Shown here: in pieces, positions 17,712 to 24,712 of the stretch
How the letters are laid out: each line of letters opens with the position of its first letter
How positions within the stretch are numbered: the stretch's first letter is position 1
Program-made: the position numbers and the translations under genes
Notes under the pieces: generated by a model
Told to the model about the DNA's origin: nothing
Databases searched by the model: none
What the model saw: the letters and a program-made list of their open reading frames with translations, nothing else
IMG/VR virus record: IMGVR_UViG_3300011115_000220
Location: 1 to 50,291 of that record
DNA from: a virus
DNA: 50,291 nucleotides
Reading direction: 5' to 3' (one strand)

Positions 17712-18011
17712 TCAAGAGCGTTTACGCTCTTTTTTGCTTGTTTCGGATACCAAATTACCCTTAGAGTCACGCAAGAACGAACGGTTTTTTGACTTGGATT
17801 CAACACGTACTCCATTTGTATTCAAACCGCCTTTGTCCAATGCTTTCACATGGGCAACATCTTTGCCATCACCCTTCTTGGCAGTGCCCGCTTTAACCGC
17901 CCCTGCTCGGGCGGCATTACGCATAGCCCGCTTTTTAATCTGTTCGGGTTTACCCTGATACTCGTCGTATTCTTGGCGATAGTCACGGGAGGATTTGTTT
18001 TTGTATGGCAT
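17712..18011 (-). CDS. Small basic HNH-like protein
   Basis: The 99-residue product starts at ATG 18011, with GAGG seven bases upstream. It is strongly basic. The N-terminal YKNKSSRDYRQEYDEYQGKPE and RAMRNAARA resemble the Lys/Arg-rich lead of phage HNH proteins. Residues 55-85 (KDVAHVKALDKGGLNTN, then ESKSKNRSF) follow the D-x-H ... GG ... N ... S-x-NRS layout of HNH nucleases. The first motif is DVAH rather than a classical DH or HH pair, so it may be a derived or inactive member. Its last codons form a stem (AAGAGCG/CGCTCTT) that would be a good plus-strand terminator. Confidence 0.5.
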   Translation of the reverse strand: MPYKNKSSRDYRQEYDEYQGKPEQIKKRAMRNAARAGAVKAGTAKKGDGKDVAHVKALDKGGLNTNGVRVESKSKNRSFLRDSKGNLVSETSKKERKRS

Positions 18012-18018
18012 GTGAACC

Positions 18019-18345
18019 TCAAGGTTTAATGATTTCAACCATTTTCTCAGTTTCAAGTATCAACTGCAACATCTGCAAGAACTCACTGTTCTCAATGGAG
18101 CCTGTGATCTTAATCCTAACACCATCTAAATCACTTATTGGTTTCCACTGATATTGCCATTTGCCTGTGCGCTCGTTCTTTTCGTTAAATCCTATTTGCA
18201 CATCTATGGCGTTGCCAGACATGTTGCGGATTTCTAACTTCATTTCGTTTTGATTTCCACCTACGCAGTCGTTTGCGTACCGCAAATCGTGGAACACGCC
18301 ATACCCTTCGCCCATGTCACTAAGCTTTACGTCAATCTTAGTCAT
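18019..18345 (-). CDS. Hypothetical beta-rich protein
   Basis: This 108-residue protein starts in an ATGA overlap with the nuclease gene, so the two are coupled. It is predicted from pattern to be mainly strands (MKLEIRNMSGNAIDVQIGFN, then GVRIKITGS) with a C-terminal helix (FLQMLQLILETEKMVEII). No catalytic motif is seen. It may serve with the neighbouring RecB/Cas4-like nuclease or the HNH-like protein, but only position supports that. Confidence 0.6.
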   Translation of the reverse strand: MTKIDVKLSDMGEGYGVFHDLRYANDCVGGNQNEMKLEIRNMSGNAIDVQIGFNEKNERTGKWQYQWKPISDLDGVRIKITGSIENSEFLQMLQLILETEKMVEIIKP

Positions 18346-19031
18346 CTATAAACTCCTTTACCGTTGTGGGTACAGTCCTTAACGGCGCACCAGTTCTTGC
18401 AACTAAAGTTGGGGCGGGGGTTCCATACATCCAACTCGATAGATTTCTCTAGTCGTGCAGTGTCATCAAGCCACCGCATCCAGTAGATGCCTTGTTGGTC
18501 TGCCTCAAAGTCAGCTTTCACAAAGTCATGGGCAACCACAAAAAGCAACCCCGACCGAACTTTTTTGACTTTGGGAAAGTGTTTAAAGATTGCAAGTGAT
18601 AGTAGTTCTAACTGCTTGGTGTCTGCGTACTTGGAGGACTTGCCAGTCTTGTAATCGACCAAATAAGCCTTGTCATCTTGCAAGGTGATCAGGTCAGCAA
18701 TCCCACGCCACCAAACATCTTCATCAAAAAACCCACAAGGACGTAGATCCCGGGTGAGTCCCAACTTGTATTCACAAAGATGTTTACCGTTGCGCTTACG
18801 AAGTAGCTCAAGAGGCTCACGTATAAAGGCATGTTTATCAGGAATGGGGGTTCCATGCTTGATAAAGTCCTCGGCAGACTTATGCACCTCTAACCCATAA
18901 TTTAGATGTTCGGTAGGGGGGTCAACTACATCCTTCTTCACCCTCATCCGATAATACTTCTGTGGGCACTGCTTGAACAAATCAAGGGAGGAGTACGACC
19001 AAGTGTACTTAGTCTTTTTGTCTGCGCTCAT
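18342..19031 (-). CDS. PD-(D/E)XK exonuclease, RecB/Cas4-like with Cys cluster
   Basis: This 229-residue nuclease shows the full Cas4/RecB signature: W-S-Y-S-x-L-x-L-F-x-x-C-P (C22), H50 in GLEVHKSAE, D113 in RGIADLI, D126-Y-K128 in LVDYKTGKS, and Q140 in the helix KQLELLSLAIF. Three Cys near the C-terminus (CKNWCAVKDC) together with C22 could hold a 4Fe-4S cluster, as in Cas4 and AddB. It probably degrades or resects DNA for phage recombination. ATG 19031 is chosen because an upstream extension of 40 residues lies over the previous gene and lacks domain features; the overlap left is 23 bases. Confidence 0.88.
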   Translation of the reverse strand: MSADKKTKYTWSYSSLDLFKQCPQKYYRMRVKKDVVDPPTEHLNYGLEVHKSAEDFIKHGTPIPDKHAFIREPLELLRKRNGKHLCEYKLGLTRDLRPCGFFDEDVWWRGIADLITLQDDKAYLVDYKTGKSSKYADTKQLELLSLAIFKHFPKVKKVRSGLLFVVAHDFVKADFEADQQGIYWMRWLDDTARLEKSIELDVWNPRPNFSCKNWCAVKDCTHNGKGVYR

Positions 19032-19218
19032 ATTTTCTCTTTGGTGTGATTGCGGCAATGCCGTCATCGGTGTCCCGATTGCGCTCATCCATAAGATTAT
19101 CTGCCGTCTTGTAGGCAAGATGTGGAATTTCTGCAAGGCTGTAGTCTCCATTTATGATGAGTCCACACATGGCAAGCATAGCCGCCATATCTCGTAAATT
19201 TTCTTCATGTTCGTTCAT
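19009..19218 (-). CDS. Small hypothetical protein
   Basis: The 69-residue product has a good ribosome site (AAAGGAACAG before ATG 19218). It is helical at first (ENLRDMAAMLAMCGLIINGD) and ends in a basic tail, KRKYERRQKD. It overlaps its neighbours by 14 and 23 bases, in the tight small-gene cluster 19.0-20.5 kb. No function is recognised. Confidence 0.6.
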   Translation of the reverse strand: MNEHEENLRDMAAMLAMCGLIINGDYSLAEIPHLAYKTADNLMDERNRDTDDGIAAITPKRKYERRQKD

Positions 19219-19387
19219 TCTGTTCCTTTAACAGTTGGTCATAGTACTGCTTGGGCATTGGGGTTTTCTTGACAATCATCTGTCGCAACCATTCTGCTCC
19301 ACCAAGCTGATTAAAGATAATCCATTGTCTGTCTGACATTCGTATCTGTCTCCCTATGAGGGGTTCAGGCGGTTTAGGTCTTGGCAC
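19205..19387 (-). CDS. Small basic HTH-like protein with RPKPPEPL lead (GTG start)
   Basis: The start is a GTG at 19385-19387 placed eight bases after a perfect AAGGAG, giving 60 residues. Upstream GTG 19426 lacks such a site. The sequence opens PRPKPPEPLIGRQIRMSD and continues RQWIIFNQLGGAEWLRQMI. From memory this is a recurring phage module in which a Pro-rich lead precedes a short ribbon-helix or helix-turn DNA-binding-like fold (SDxQWxxFxxLGGxEWLR). The target is unknown. It overlaps both neighbours by 14 bases. Confidence 0.6.
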   Translation of the reverse strand: MPRPKPPEPLIGRQIRMSDRQWIIFNQLGGAEWLRQMIVKKTPMPKQYYDQLLKEQNERT

Positions 19388-19559
19388 TTGGCGGTCTCCT
19401 TGCTCGGTTAGTCCAACAAGACACACAATGCCATTTAGTATGGCTCATTTGTATGCCCCCTTCAGGCGGTCTCGTTTCGTTACATTTATCACACACTTTA
19501 TATTTGTGGTGCGGTTGCTTGCTCCCAATTTCCAACTGCTGTCTAACAAAACCATTCAT
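19374..19559 (-). CDS. Small zinc-ribbon protein
   Basis: This 61-residue protein starts in an ATGA overlap at 19559; an ORF start eight codons upstream is not needed. Two CxxC knuckles, CDKC and CVSC, are 21 residues apart with a His between, so it should fold around one zinc ion as a zinc ribbon. The tail is basic (NRARRPPSAKT). Such proteins often bind nucleic acid or a host protein, but no partner can be named. Confidence 0.6.
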   Translation of the reverse strand: MNGFVRQQLEIGSKQPHHKYKVCDKCNETRPPEGGIQMSHTKWHCVSCWTNRARRPPSAKT

Positions 19560-19747
19560 TTCTTCATATCCCTTACAAAACAAGCAAAGCTTGCGGCTGT
19601 ATCACCAAAGGCACGCATCTTGTCGAACTCCTTGGCAACTTCTTCTAATACATCGTTACGCAGTGCAACTTCAACAGTCTCATCAGCTACTCGGCTATCG
19701 TAGCAAGCACAACCACGTTCCCAACATCCTCTGTCCATTAGTGTCAT
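19556..19747 (-). CDS. Small hypothetical helical protein
   Basis: The 63-residue product starts in an ATGA overlap, using AAAGGAGAAG (which also encodes the end of the upstream protein) as ribosome site. It has three Cys in the first 15 residues and two helices (ETVEVALRNDVLEEVAKEFD and GDTAASFACFVRDM). Not recognised. Confidence 0.55.
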   Translation of the reverse strand: MTLMDRGCWERGCACYDSRVADETVEVALRNDVLEEVAKEFDKMRAFGDTAASFACFVRDMKK

Positions 19748-19968
19748 GTGTTCTTCTCCTTTAGTTTGGCTTCAATGATTTTTACTGTTTCTTGAAGCCA
19801 TACAGATTTTCCATGCGGAAACAAAAACCCCAAATCCTCATCCGTCAGCCCAACCCATTCTTGTTTTGGGTACAAAGCCCAAATTTGTCCAAGTGGTGTA
19901 AACAAAGGGCAGTCGTTATCTGTGCTGACCATGCCGTTAGTTGGGTCATACCATGCTATTGGTTTCAT
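19744..19968 (-). CDS. EWVGLT-motif small protein, paralogue 3
   Basis: This 74-residue protein is the last of three tandem paralogues. It shares with its two upstream neighbours the motif EWVGLTDEDL and the C-terminal helix IEAKLKEKNT. The codons for KLKEKNT contain AAAGGAGAAG, which serves as the Shine-Dalgarno of the next gene. The N-terminus (KPIAWYDPTNGMVSTDND) differs from the others. No enzyme motif is seen; the WVGLT segment looks like a short interaction motif. Confidence 0.65.
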   Translation of the reverse strand: MKPIAWYDPTNGMVSTDNDCPLFTPLGQIWALYPKQEWVGLTDEDLGFLFPHGKSVWLQETVKIIEAKLKEKNT

Positions 19969-20207
19969 GTGTTCTTCTCCTTGAGTTTGGCTTCAATCTC
20001 TGCGGCAAAAAGCATCCATAAACTGTTAGGATTACTTAATGCCTGAATGAATTGTTGTTCTACTTGCATTTTGGTTGTGGGTGGCAGGTCTAATCGCGCA
20101 ATAATTTTTAACGCAATTTCCATAGCTTCGTCTTCCATTAACCCAACCCAAGGGCGTTGTTTAAACGGTTCTTCCCTGTAATAGCCGTGGTATCCGTCTT
20201 TATCCAT
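19965..20207 (-). CDS. WVGL-motif small protein, paralogue 2
   Basis: This 80-residue protein starts at ATG 20207, eight bases after AAGGA, which lies in the last codons of the upstream paralogue. It contains RPWVGLMEDEAME and ends AAEIEAKLKEKNT. Between them is a helical insert (ALKIIARLDLPPTTKM) missing from the others. It ends in ATGA with paralogue 3. Confidence 0.65.
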   Translation of the reverse strand: MDKDGYHGYYREEPFKQRPWVGLMEDEAMEIALKIIARLDLPPTTKMQVEQQFIQALSNPNSLWMLFAAEIEAKLKEKNT

Positions 20208-20457
20208 TGTTCTTTTCCTTGAGTTTGGCTTCAATGGCTTTGGCAAAATCAATTGCCCAAGGATGACACTCAGTCTTCCAAAATTCAGACCATTGCAATC
20301 TAATCTCCTCCTCTGTCAGCCCAACCCAAGGGCGAACGTAGTCTTGAATATCATCGTCATCATCTTTACGCTTGGTAAAGTGGTATGGTTGTCCTTTACG
20401 CAGTTCTGCCTCACGCTCGATGCGGGCAAACTCATCGTCTTCGTCAGTGTGAATCAT
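20200..20457 (-). CDS. WVGLT-motif small protein, paralogue 1
   Basis: This 85-residue protein is the first of the three paralogues, with RPWVGLTEEEIR and the C-terminal AKAIEAKLKEKNNG. It has a charged N-terminus (HTDEDDEFARIEREAELRKG) and an Asp run (KDDDDD). It overlaps paralogue 2 by eight bases. The tandem arrangement with shared ends suggests duplication followed by divergence of the N-terminal part. Confidence 0.65.
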   Translation of the reverse strand: MIHTDEDDEFARIEREAELRKGQPYHFTKRKDDDDDIQDYVRPWVGLTEEEIRLQWSEFWKTECHPWAIDFAKAIEAKLKEKNNG

Positions 20458-20484
20458 CTTGGTGCATCCTCATGGTTGTCAGGG

Positions 20485-20964
20485 TTAAATTTTGGGACTC
20501 GGTTGCCCTTGTCCTTGGGGTTTGGGAATGGGGGAAAAGGCCAAGTCATTTGTTTCTCCTAAGTTTGCCATTTGTTCTAATACATCTTTTATTTCGGCAC
20601 CACCCATGAGCAGTGCGCACAGTTCATTCACCACAGTCTTTTGATAAACCATGTAGTCGTACTCAGGGTCTTCACGCTTCAAAATTGCTTCAATCTTTGC
20701 ATGATTGTTTAAACACCTTCCAAAGTATTCTTCTTTCATGGGGTTAAGTTTTTTACTTAAATCACTAGTACGCATACCCGCCATACCCGCAATGCTTTTC
20801 AACGGCATGCCGTCTATCCAAAGATTAAGTAACCCCTCTTTGTATGTATATTCTTTATCTAGTGCTAACCAATTGTGTAAGGTTGGCTGAAGCCCATCAT
20901 ATTGAACACACCAATCAAAGTTACGATCAAAGTGTCTGCCCTTACGCAGATCAACAGTCACCAT
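20485..20964 (-). CDS. Hypothetical protein with possible HTH, overlaps polymerase end
   Basis: With the ATG at 20964 the product is 159 residues and overlaps the polymerase by 14 bases, like other overlaps here. An ATG at 21045 has a better ribosome site (AGGAGG, nine bases away) and would add 27 residues, with a 95-base overlap over the conserved polymerase C-terminus; that site may be chance codons (Lys-Glu-Ala). Residues about 55-95 (EGLLNLWIDGMPLKSIAGMA, then RTSDLSKKLN) look like an HTH. The rest is helical. It may be a small DNA-binding partner of the replication genes. Confidence 0.55.
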   Translation of the reverse strand: MVTVDLRKGRHFDRNFDWCVQYDGLQPTLHNWLALDKEYTYKEGLLNLWIDGMPLKSIAGMAGMRTSDLSKKLNPMKEEYFGRCLNNHAKIEAILKREDPEYDYMVYQKTVVNELCALLMGGAEIKDVLEQMANLGETNDLAFSPIPKPQGQGQPSPKI

Positions 20965-22777
20965 AACTCCGCCCGACCCCTGACTCGCAGTTAAGCGGTA
21001 GTGTCTGACACCAAGTGGGTCTCCATCGCATGCATTGTTCGACATAATCTTGCGCCTCCTTCGCTTCATCTTCTTTGGCAATACAAGCAACAGCATCATG
21101 CACAGTCAGCACGACCTTGTATCGCTTGGCTATTTTCAACATCTGTTCAGCAATAACACATCGAGCAACGGCTTGACAGATGTTCTCAACGACCTTGCCA
21201 CCATAAATCTTAACGATACCCTTGCGGGTTTTGTATTGGTATTGAGCCTTACCTTCAGGGTCAAATACTTTGGTCAGCCCTTCGTACTTTTGCCATAGTC
21301 CACTTGGGAGGAGGAATCCACCTTGGGAGGCATCGAATACGACCGCATCAACTTCCCCAAAAGTTGCTCCTTGGTTGTTAACGAGGGCTTCAACGCACCC
21401 TTGGGCTTGTCTCCATAGCGCAGGGACTTTTGAATAGCGACTGCGGTAGACCGAAATAATCCTCGCACACTCGTCCGCTTGCATCTCAACACCAAATGTT
21501 TTGAGTTGAGTTTGGAACTTCGCACCACCCATGCCATACCCTGCTCCGAGAATCGTAGTCTTACCGACAAATCTTTCTTCCTTCGTAATCTCTGATTCAT
21601 CCTTGCCATAAATAGCTGACGCCATGATCTTGTAAACATCTTCGCCCTTGTCAAATGCTTCCACCAAATCGTTCTGCCCTGCCAACCACGCAACTGTTCT
21701 TGCCTCAATCTGTGATGAGTCTGAGTCAATAATCACATAGCCTTCGGGTGCTTCAATCGACAACTTCAACTTGTTTGCGTTCTGCCCACGGCTCGGTAGG
21801 TTCTGCAAGTTAATCTTGTCGTCACCTCCCCATCTGCCTGTATGGGCGGCATAGTATTTAATTGGTACTGGGAGTGACCCACGCAATGCAATGTCAATAA
21901 ATCTTTGTGTGCGTGTTTCTTCTAAGGTTGTCTTATTACCTAATCGTGCGCTCACCAGTGCTTGTACCCTTGGGTCAGGATGTTCTAGCAGTACCTTGAA
22001 CTCCTCGTCAGTCTTGGCAAATGCCCACGCTTGCTTGCCTGTGCGTGCGCTAATCTTAGTAGGAGGCTCGACCCCCAACAACTTCAACAACTCAGCAAAC
22101 TTGTCGTTGCTCATCAAAGAATCTTTATCAGCTTCAGCTACAGCAAGTAGTTTGGCTTTGCGTTCCTTGACTGTCTCAAGATGAGACTCAAGCATCGGTA
22201 GGTTAAGCCTGAGCGTTGGTTCAACGAACATACGCAGAGTAGTATCAATAACCTTTAACTCTTTCACGGGGAACTTCTCCATGAAGATATTAAATAGTGT
22301 CTTGCACAAACCTACATCGTTACGGCAGTAGCTTCCATACTGCTCAAGTGCTTCGGGTGTAAAGTCTTTTCTGCGTTTGCCATACGCATCATCAACCTCA
22401 GTACCCTTGACACCAATCTTGTATCGTTCTGCCAATACTTTCAGACTACCACCCGCCTCAACTCCATGCAAAGCCCGAGCCATGCACAGTGTATCTAGGT
22501 AGCCCTTGGGTTGTATCCCAAATATCCAGTTAAGGATTGCCCCATCGAATTGGGTGTTGTGGGCCAGAGCGAATGAATTGCTCCAGTCAAACTTGTTTAG
22601 GAATGTCTTTATATCACTGGCCGGGCCTGAGAACCAAGTTGCTTCTCCATCATCAACAGCAACAGCCACACCAATAACTTCAAAGTCCTCATGGCGTACA
22701 TATTCCTCGGTAGTATGGGTTTTGAAGCCCAAGTCCTTGCCGTAGTAGGTCTCAAAATCAACAGTAATGATGTTCAT
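20951..22777 (-). CDS. polA: Family A DNA polymerase with 3'-5' exonuclease
   Basis: This is a 608-residue phage-type PolA. The exonuclease has D7-x-E9 (VDFETYYG), HNTQFDG (N74-D78) and Y150-CRN-D154, so proofreading should be active. The polymerase has motif A D353SSQIEAR360, motif B R402FVGK406TTIL410GAGYG, and motif C VHDAV (D561). L410 aligns with E. coli residue F762. In motif C, Ala562 replaces the usual Glu of HDE; the catalytic Asp is kept. No 5'-nuclease domain is present, as in T7-type polymerases. It starts in ATGA overlap with the upstream gene and must be the main replicase. Confidence 0.95.
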   Translation of the reverse strand: MNIITVDFETYYGKDLGFKTHTTEEYVRHEDFEVIGVAVAVDDGEATWFSGPASDIKTFLNKFDWSNSFALAHNTQFDGAILNWIFGIQPKGYLDTLCMARALHGVEAGGSLKVLAERYKIGVKGTEVDDAYGKRRKDFTPEALEQYGSYCRNDVGLCKTLFNIFMEKFPVKELKVIDTTLRMFVEPTLRLNLPMLESHLETVKERKAKLLAVAEADKDSLMSNDKFAELLKLLGVEPPTKISARTGKQAWAFAKTDEEFKVLLEHPDPRVQALVSARLGNKTTLEETRTQRFIDIALRGSLPVPIKYYAAHTGRWGGDDKINLQNLPSRGQNANKLKLSIEAPEGYVIIDSDSSQIEARTVAWLAGQNDLVEAFDKGEDVYKIMASAIYGKDESEITKEERFVGKTTILGAGYGMGGAKFQTQLKTFGVEMQADECARIISVYRSRYSKVPALWRQAQGCVEALVNNQGATFGEVDAVVFDASQGGFLLPSGLWQKYEGLTKVFDPEGKAQYQYKTRKGIVKIYGGKVVENICQAVARCVIAEQMLKIAKRYKVVLTVHDAVACIAKEDEAKEAQDYVEQCMRWRPTWCQTLPLNCESGVGRSYGDC

Positions 22778-23190
22778 GGTTGTTTGTAGTTGTGCAGTGC
22801 CAACTCATATTGTCGTTGCATTTGTTGCGCAAGTTGTTGGTTGTACTGCGCTTGTTGCCCCGTTAGTGCTTGGCTGTGTAATGCAGACATTGTTGAACCC
22901 GATGTACGCCAAGATGTTACTGAATTTGATGAGTGCTCTACTTTTTCAGGGTTTAACTTCTGACTCAATATTTGCGCAAGCAACTTCTGCCGCTTCAAGT
23001 TTTTCTTCAGCCGTTTATATGCAAAGCCAAGTGCGGCTCTTTCTACAGTGGTGTATTCTTTAGCGCAAAATATTTCAGACCACTTGTTATTGTGGTCATC
23101 AAAGTCAGCTAAGTTTTCTTCCATGTGATTGAGCATCAGCTTCACCTCGTCAGCACAGAAAACACGATAAATCTTTTCCATGAATTTCAT
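22774..23190 (-). CDS. Hypothetical protein coupled to DNA polymerase
   Basis: The 138-residue product starts at ATG 23190, six bases after AGGAGG and in ATGA overlap with the upstream gene; it ends in ATGA with polA. The N-terminal part is acidic and helical (ADEVKLMLNHMEENLADFDD), the middle is Lys/Arg-rich (YKRLKKNLKRQKLL), and the C-terminus is Gln-rich and disordered (QQAQYNQQLAQQMQRQYE). Tight coupling suggests a polymerase accessory role, but this is only positional. Confidence 0.6.
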   Translation of the reverse strand: MKFMEKIYRVFCADEVKLMLNHMEENLADFDDHNNKWSEIFCAKEYTTVERAALGFAYKRLKKNLKRQKLLAQILSQKLNPEKVEHSSNSVTSWRTSGSTMSALHSQALTGQQAQYNQQLAQQMQRQYELALHNYKQP

Positions 23191-23573
23191 ACCCTGCCTC
23201 CTTTTTTCTTGATGGGTGCGTTCCACAAACTATTTTGTTGGTGCATGTTTGATAATGCAGAGTTACCAAGACCAGTGTTGTATGTACCAGTAGTGCCTTG
23301 CTTACCAATAGATGTTACAGGGACACCCTCTTCAGGCGCATCTTCTTTCATCAACTCTTTGAGTACAGTGGCATCGAACTCCAACCTACGCATCTTGCGT
23401 ACTGCTTCATGTATGCGACCTTTCTCTGCCTCGGTCATGGCATCACGGAAATAGTCCTTATATATAAACGTCCATCGACTGCGCTTTTCCCCATTCTCAA
23501 AGAATTCTTCGGGGTACAACTCCATGCGTTCAATCAGGGCATCAACACCTGAGAATATTTTTTCTTCGCTCAT
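23187..23573 (-). CDS. Hypothetical protein of the polymerase operon
   Basis: This 128-residue protein is flanked by ATGA overlaps on both sides. It is helical and acidic in the first 80 residues (VDALIERMELYPEEFFENG, EAEKGRIHEAVRKMRRLE). A Gly/Asn/Thr-rich flexible part follows and a basic KKKGGRV end. The pairing with the next protein, which also has a helical start and a polar end, is notable. No function is recognised. Confidence 0.6.
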   Translation of the reverse strand: MSEEKIFSGVDALIERMELYPEEFFENGEKRSRWTFIYKDYFRDAMTEAEKGRIHEAVRKMRRLEFDATVLKELMKEDAPEEGVPVTSIGKQGTTGTYNTGLGNSALSNMHQQNSLWNAPIKKKGGRV

Positions 23574-23869
23574 AGTTCACCTCGATTTCCTTGTAACTCA
23601 CCCAAGCGTTTACCCAAGAGTGTGGCGTGTTCTGCAACTTCTTCAGAGATGCGGGTGTTAATATAATTGCGTAAAGTTCTGTTCCAATGTTCTCTAAAGA
23701 CTACATCAATCCGTTGGTTGATCTTGTCATCTAGTATGGTTGCAACAGCTACAGAGTCATTGTCCAATCCATCTTTAACCTCTTCGGTCACTTTATCGAA
23801 CATGTCTTTAAACACTTGCTCAACATCAACTGGTGCGTTGTTCATCTCAGCGGGTTCTTTAGTGCTCAT
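23570..23869 (-). CDS. Hypothetical helical protein
   Basis: This 99-residue acidic protein starts in ATGA overlap. It is predicted by pattern to be almost wholly helical (EQVFKDMFDKVTEEVKDGLD, then INTRISEEVAEHATLLGKRL) and may form a coiled coil or small oligomer. It lies between a winged-helix gene and the polymerase-linked genes. No family is recognised. Confidence 0.55.
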   Translation of the reverse strand: MSTKEPAEMNNAPVDVEQVFKDMFDKVTEEVKDGLDNDSVAVATILDDKINQRIDVVFREHWNRTLRNYINTRISEEVAEHATLLGKRLGELQGNRGEL

Positions 23870-24159
23870 AGCTTCTCCAATACCTTGATTAGATTGTTGT
23901 ACTCGGAGCCTTTCTCCAAGGTTTTGTAGCGTAGGTTGTCAGACACATCAACCTTCTTGAGAATGTTCTTTTCACACAATCTCTTTATGCGTGAATGGGT
24001 TGTTGCTTGAGAAGCCCCACTAAATGCGGCAATAAAATCCATGATAGTTACATCATTCTCAAGGTGCACAAATTCACCCAACAGTTCTAGGTCAGTCGCA
24101 TCGAGCCCATACTTATCGCGCATTACCTTGAGCGCATGACTCATTTGTTGTATCTTCAT
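23866..24159 (-). CDS. MarR-like winged-helix transcriptional regulator
   Basis: The 97-residue product has a winged helix-turn-helix: helices at about 20-45, recognition helix QATTHSRIKRLCEKNIL, and the wing KKVDVSDNLRYKTLEKG. This matches MarR-type regulators, in which the wing RY/R strand contacts DNA. It has no sensor domain. Three wHTH genes lie together between 23.9 and 25.1 kb, downstream of the strong promoter at 25461, so this is a regulatory cluster. It starts and ends in ATGA overlaps. Confidence 0.7.
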   Translation of the reverse strand: MKIQQMSHALKVMRDKYGLDATDLELLGEFVHLENDVTIMDFIAAFSGASQATTHSRIKRLCEKNILKKVDVSDNLRYKTLEKGSEYNNLIKVLEKL

Positions 24160-24365
24160 TTATTCCTCCTAACAGAATAGTAGTTGTATCGTTGTCGGTA
24201 TCGCAGTTCAATGACGCCTTCTTTAACGAGGCGATCAATAAACCTCCATGCATGCCGGTCACTTATGTGCAGTAACCTAGCAACATCTTTTATAGAGACT
24301 GCGTACTTGCCATGCAGTATGCGGGTCAACCGCCTAGCAGTACCATCAGTTGGTCTACTCCTCAT
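24156..24365 (-). CDS. Small winged-helix DNA-binding protein
   Basis: This 69-residue protein starts at ATG 24365, in ATGA overlap with the nuclease gene and seven bases after GAGG. Residues 12-65 form a wHTH: RRLTRILHGKYAVSIKDVAR, then LLHISDRHAWRFIDRLVKEG with strand pair VIELRYRQRYNYYSV. It is very basic, fitting DNA binding. No extra domain is present. Confidence 0.7.
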   Translation of the reverse strand: MRSRPTDGTARRLTRILHGKYAVSIKDVARLLHISDRHAWRFIDRLVKEGVIELRYRQRYNYYSVRRNK

Positions 24366-24712
24366 GTAGCATCCTCTTGCTTGAACAGTTCTGCGATGTA
24401 TCCTTCTTTGGGCACGCCACTTGTTATCCATGTCGCAAGCATTAACTGAAACAAACCTATGCCTGTCTCGTCAATGATGATGGAGATACCCTTGTTGTCC
24501 ACGATACTCATCAAGTTCTTCATCTGCAAAGCAGTAGGCACACCGCCATTTGCTTTAACTTCGATGCCAATGAATTTTCCTTGCATGCATGCAACAATGT
24601 CGGGCACACCCGATGAGCCGTAACCATGCGTAGCGGGCATAAAGAAATACACCTTATACCTCGCTAGCAGGTTTTTGACTTTAGCTTTAACCTTTGCTTC
24701 AGGTGTAGCCAT
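24362..24712 (-). CDS. VRR-NUC family nuclease
   Basis: This 116-residue protein is a minimal VRR-NUC (PD-(D/E)XK) nuclease. G35-V-P37-D38 in GSSGVPDIVACMQGKF gives the first metal ligand and E51-V-K53 in IGIEVKANGG the catalytic pair. A basic N-terminal helix (EAKVKAKVKNLLARY) precedes. Phage proteins of this size are linked with Holliday-junction or flap cleavage. It starts in a TAATG overlap. The two adjacent wHTH proteins may guide or regulate it, though that is speculative. Confidence 0.88.
   Translation of the reverse strand: MATPEAKVKAKVKNLLARYKVYFFMPATHGYGSSGVPDIVACMQGKFIGIEVKANGGVPTALQMKNLMSIVDNKGISIIIDETGIGLFQLMLATWITSGVPKEGYIAELFKQEDAT

Noticed and set aside
17712-17717. Promoter at TTGACA ending the HNH-like gene
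   Set aside because: At 16-18 bases downstream there is no TATAAT-like hexamer (AGAATG at 17), so it is not called.
17714-17736. Plus-strand terminator in the end of the HNH-like gene
   Set aside because: It is a good stem with T-run on the plus strand but lies in codons of a minus-strand gene and no plus-strand gene precedes it; kept only as part of the structured-gap finding.
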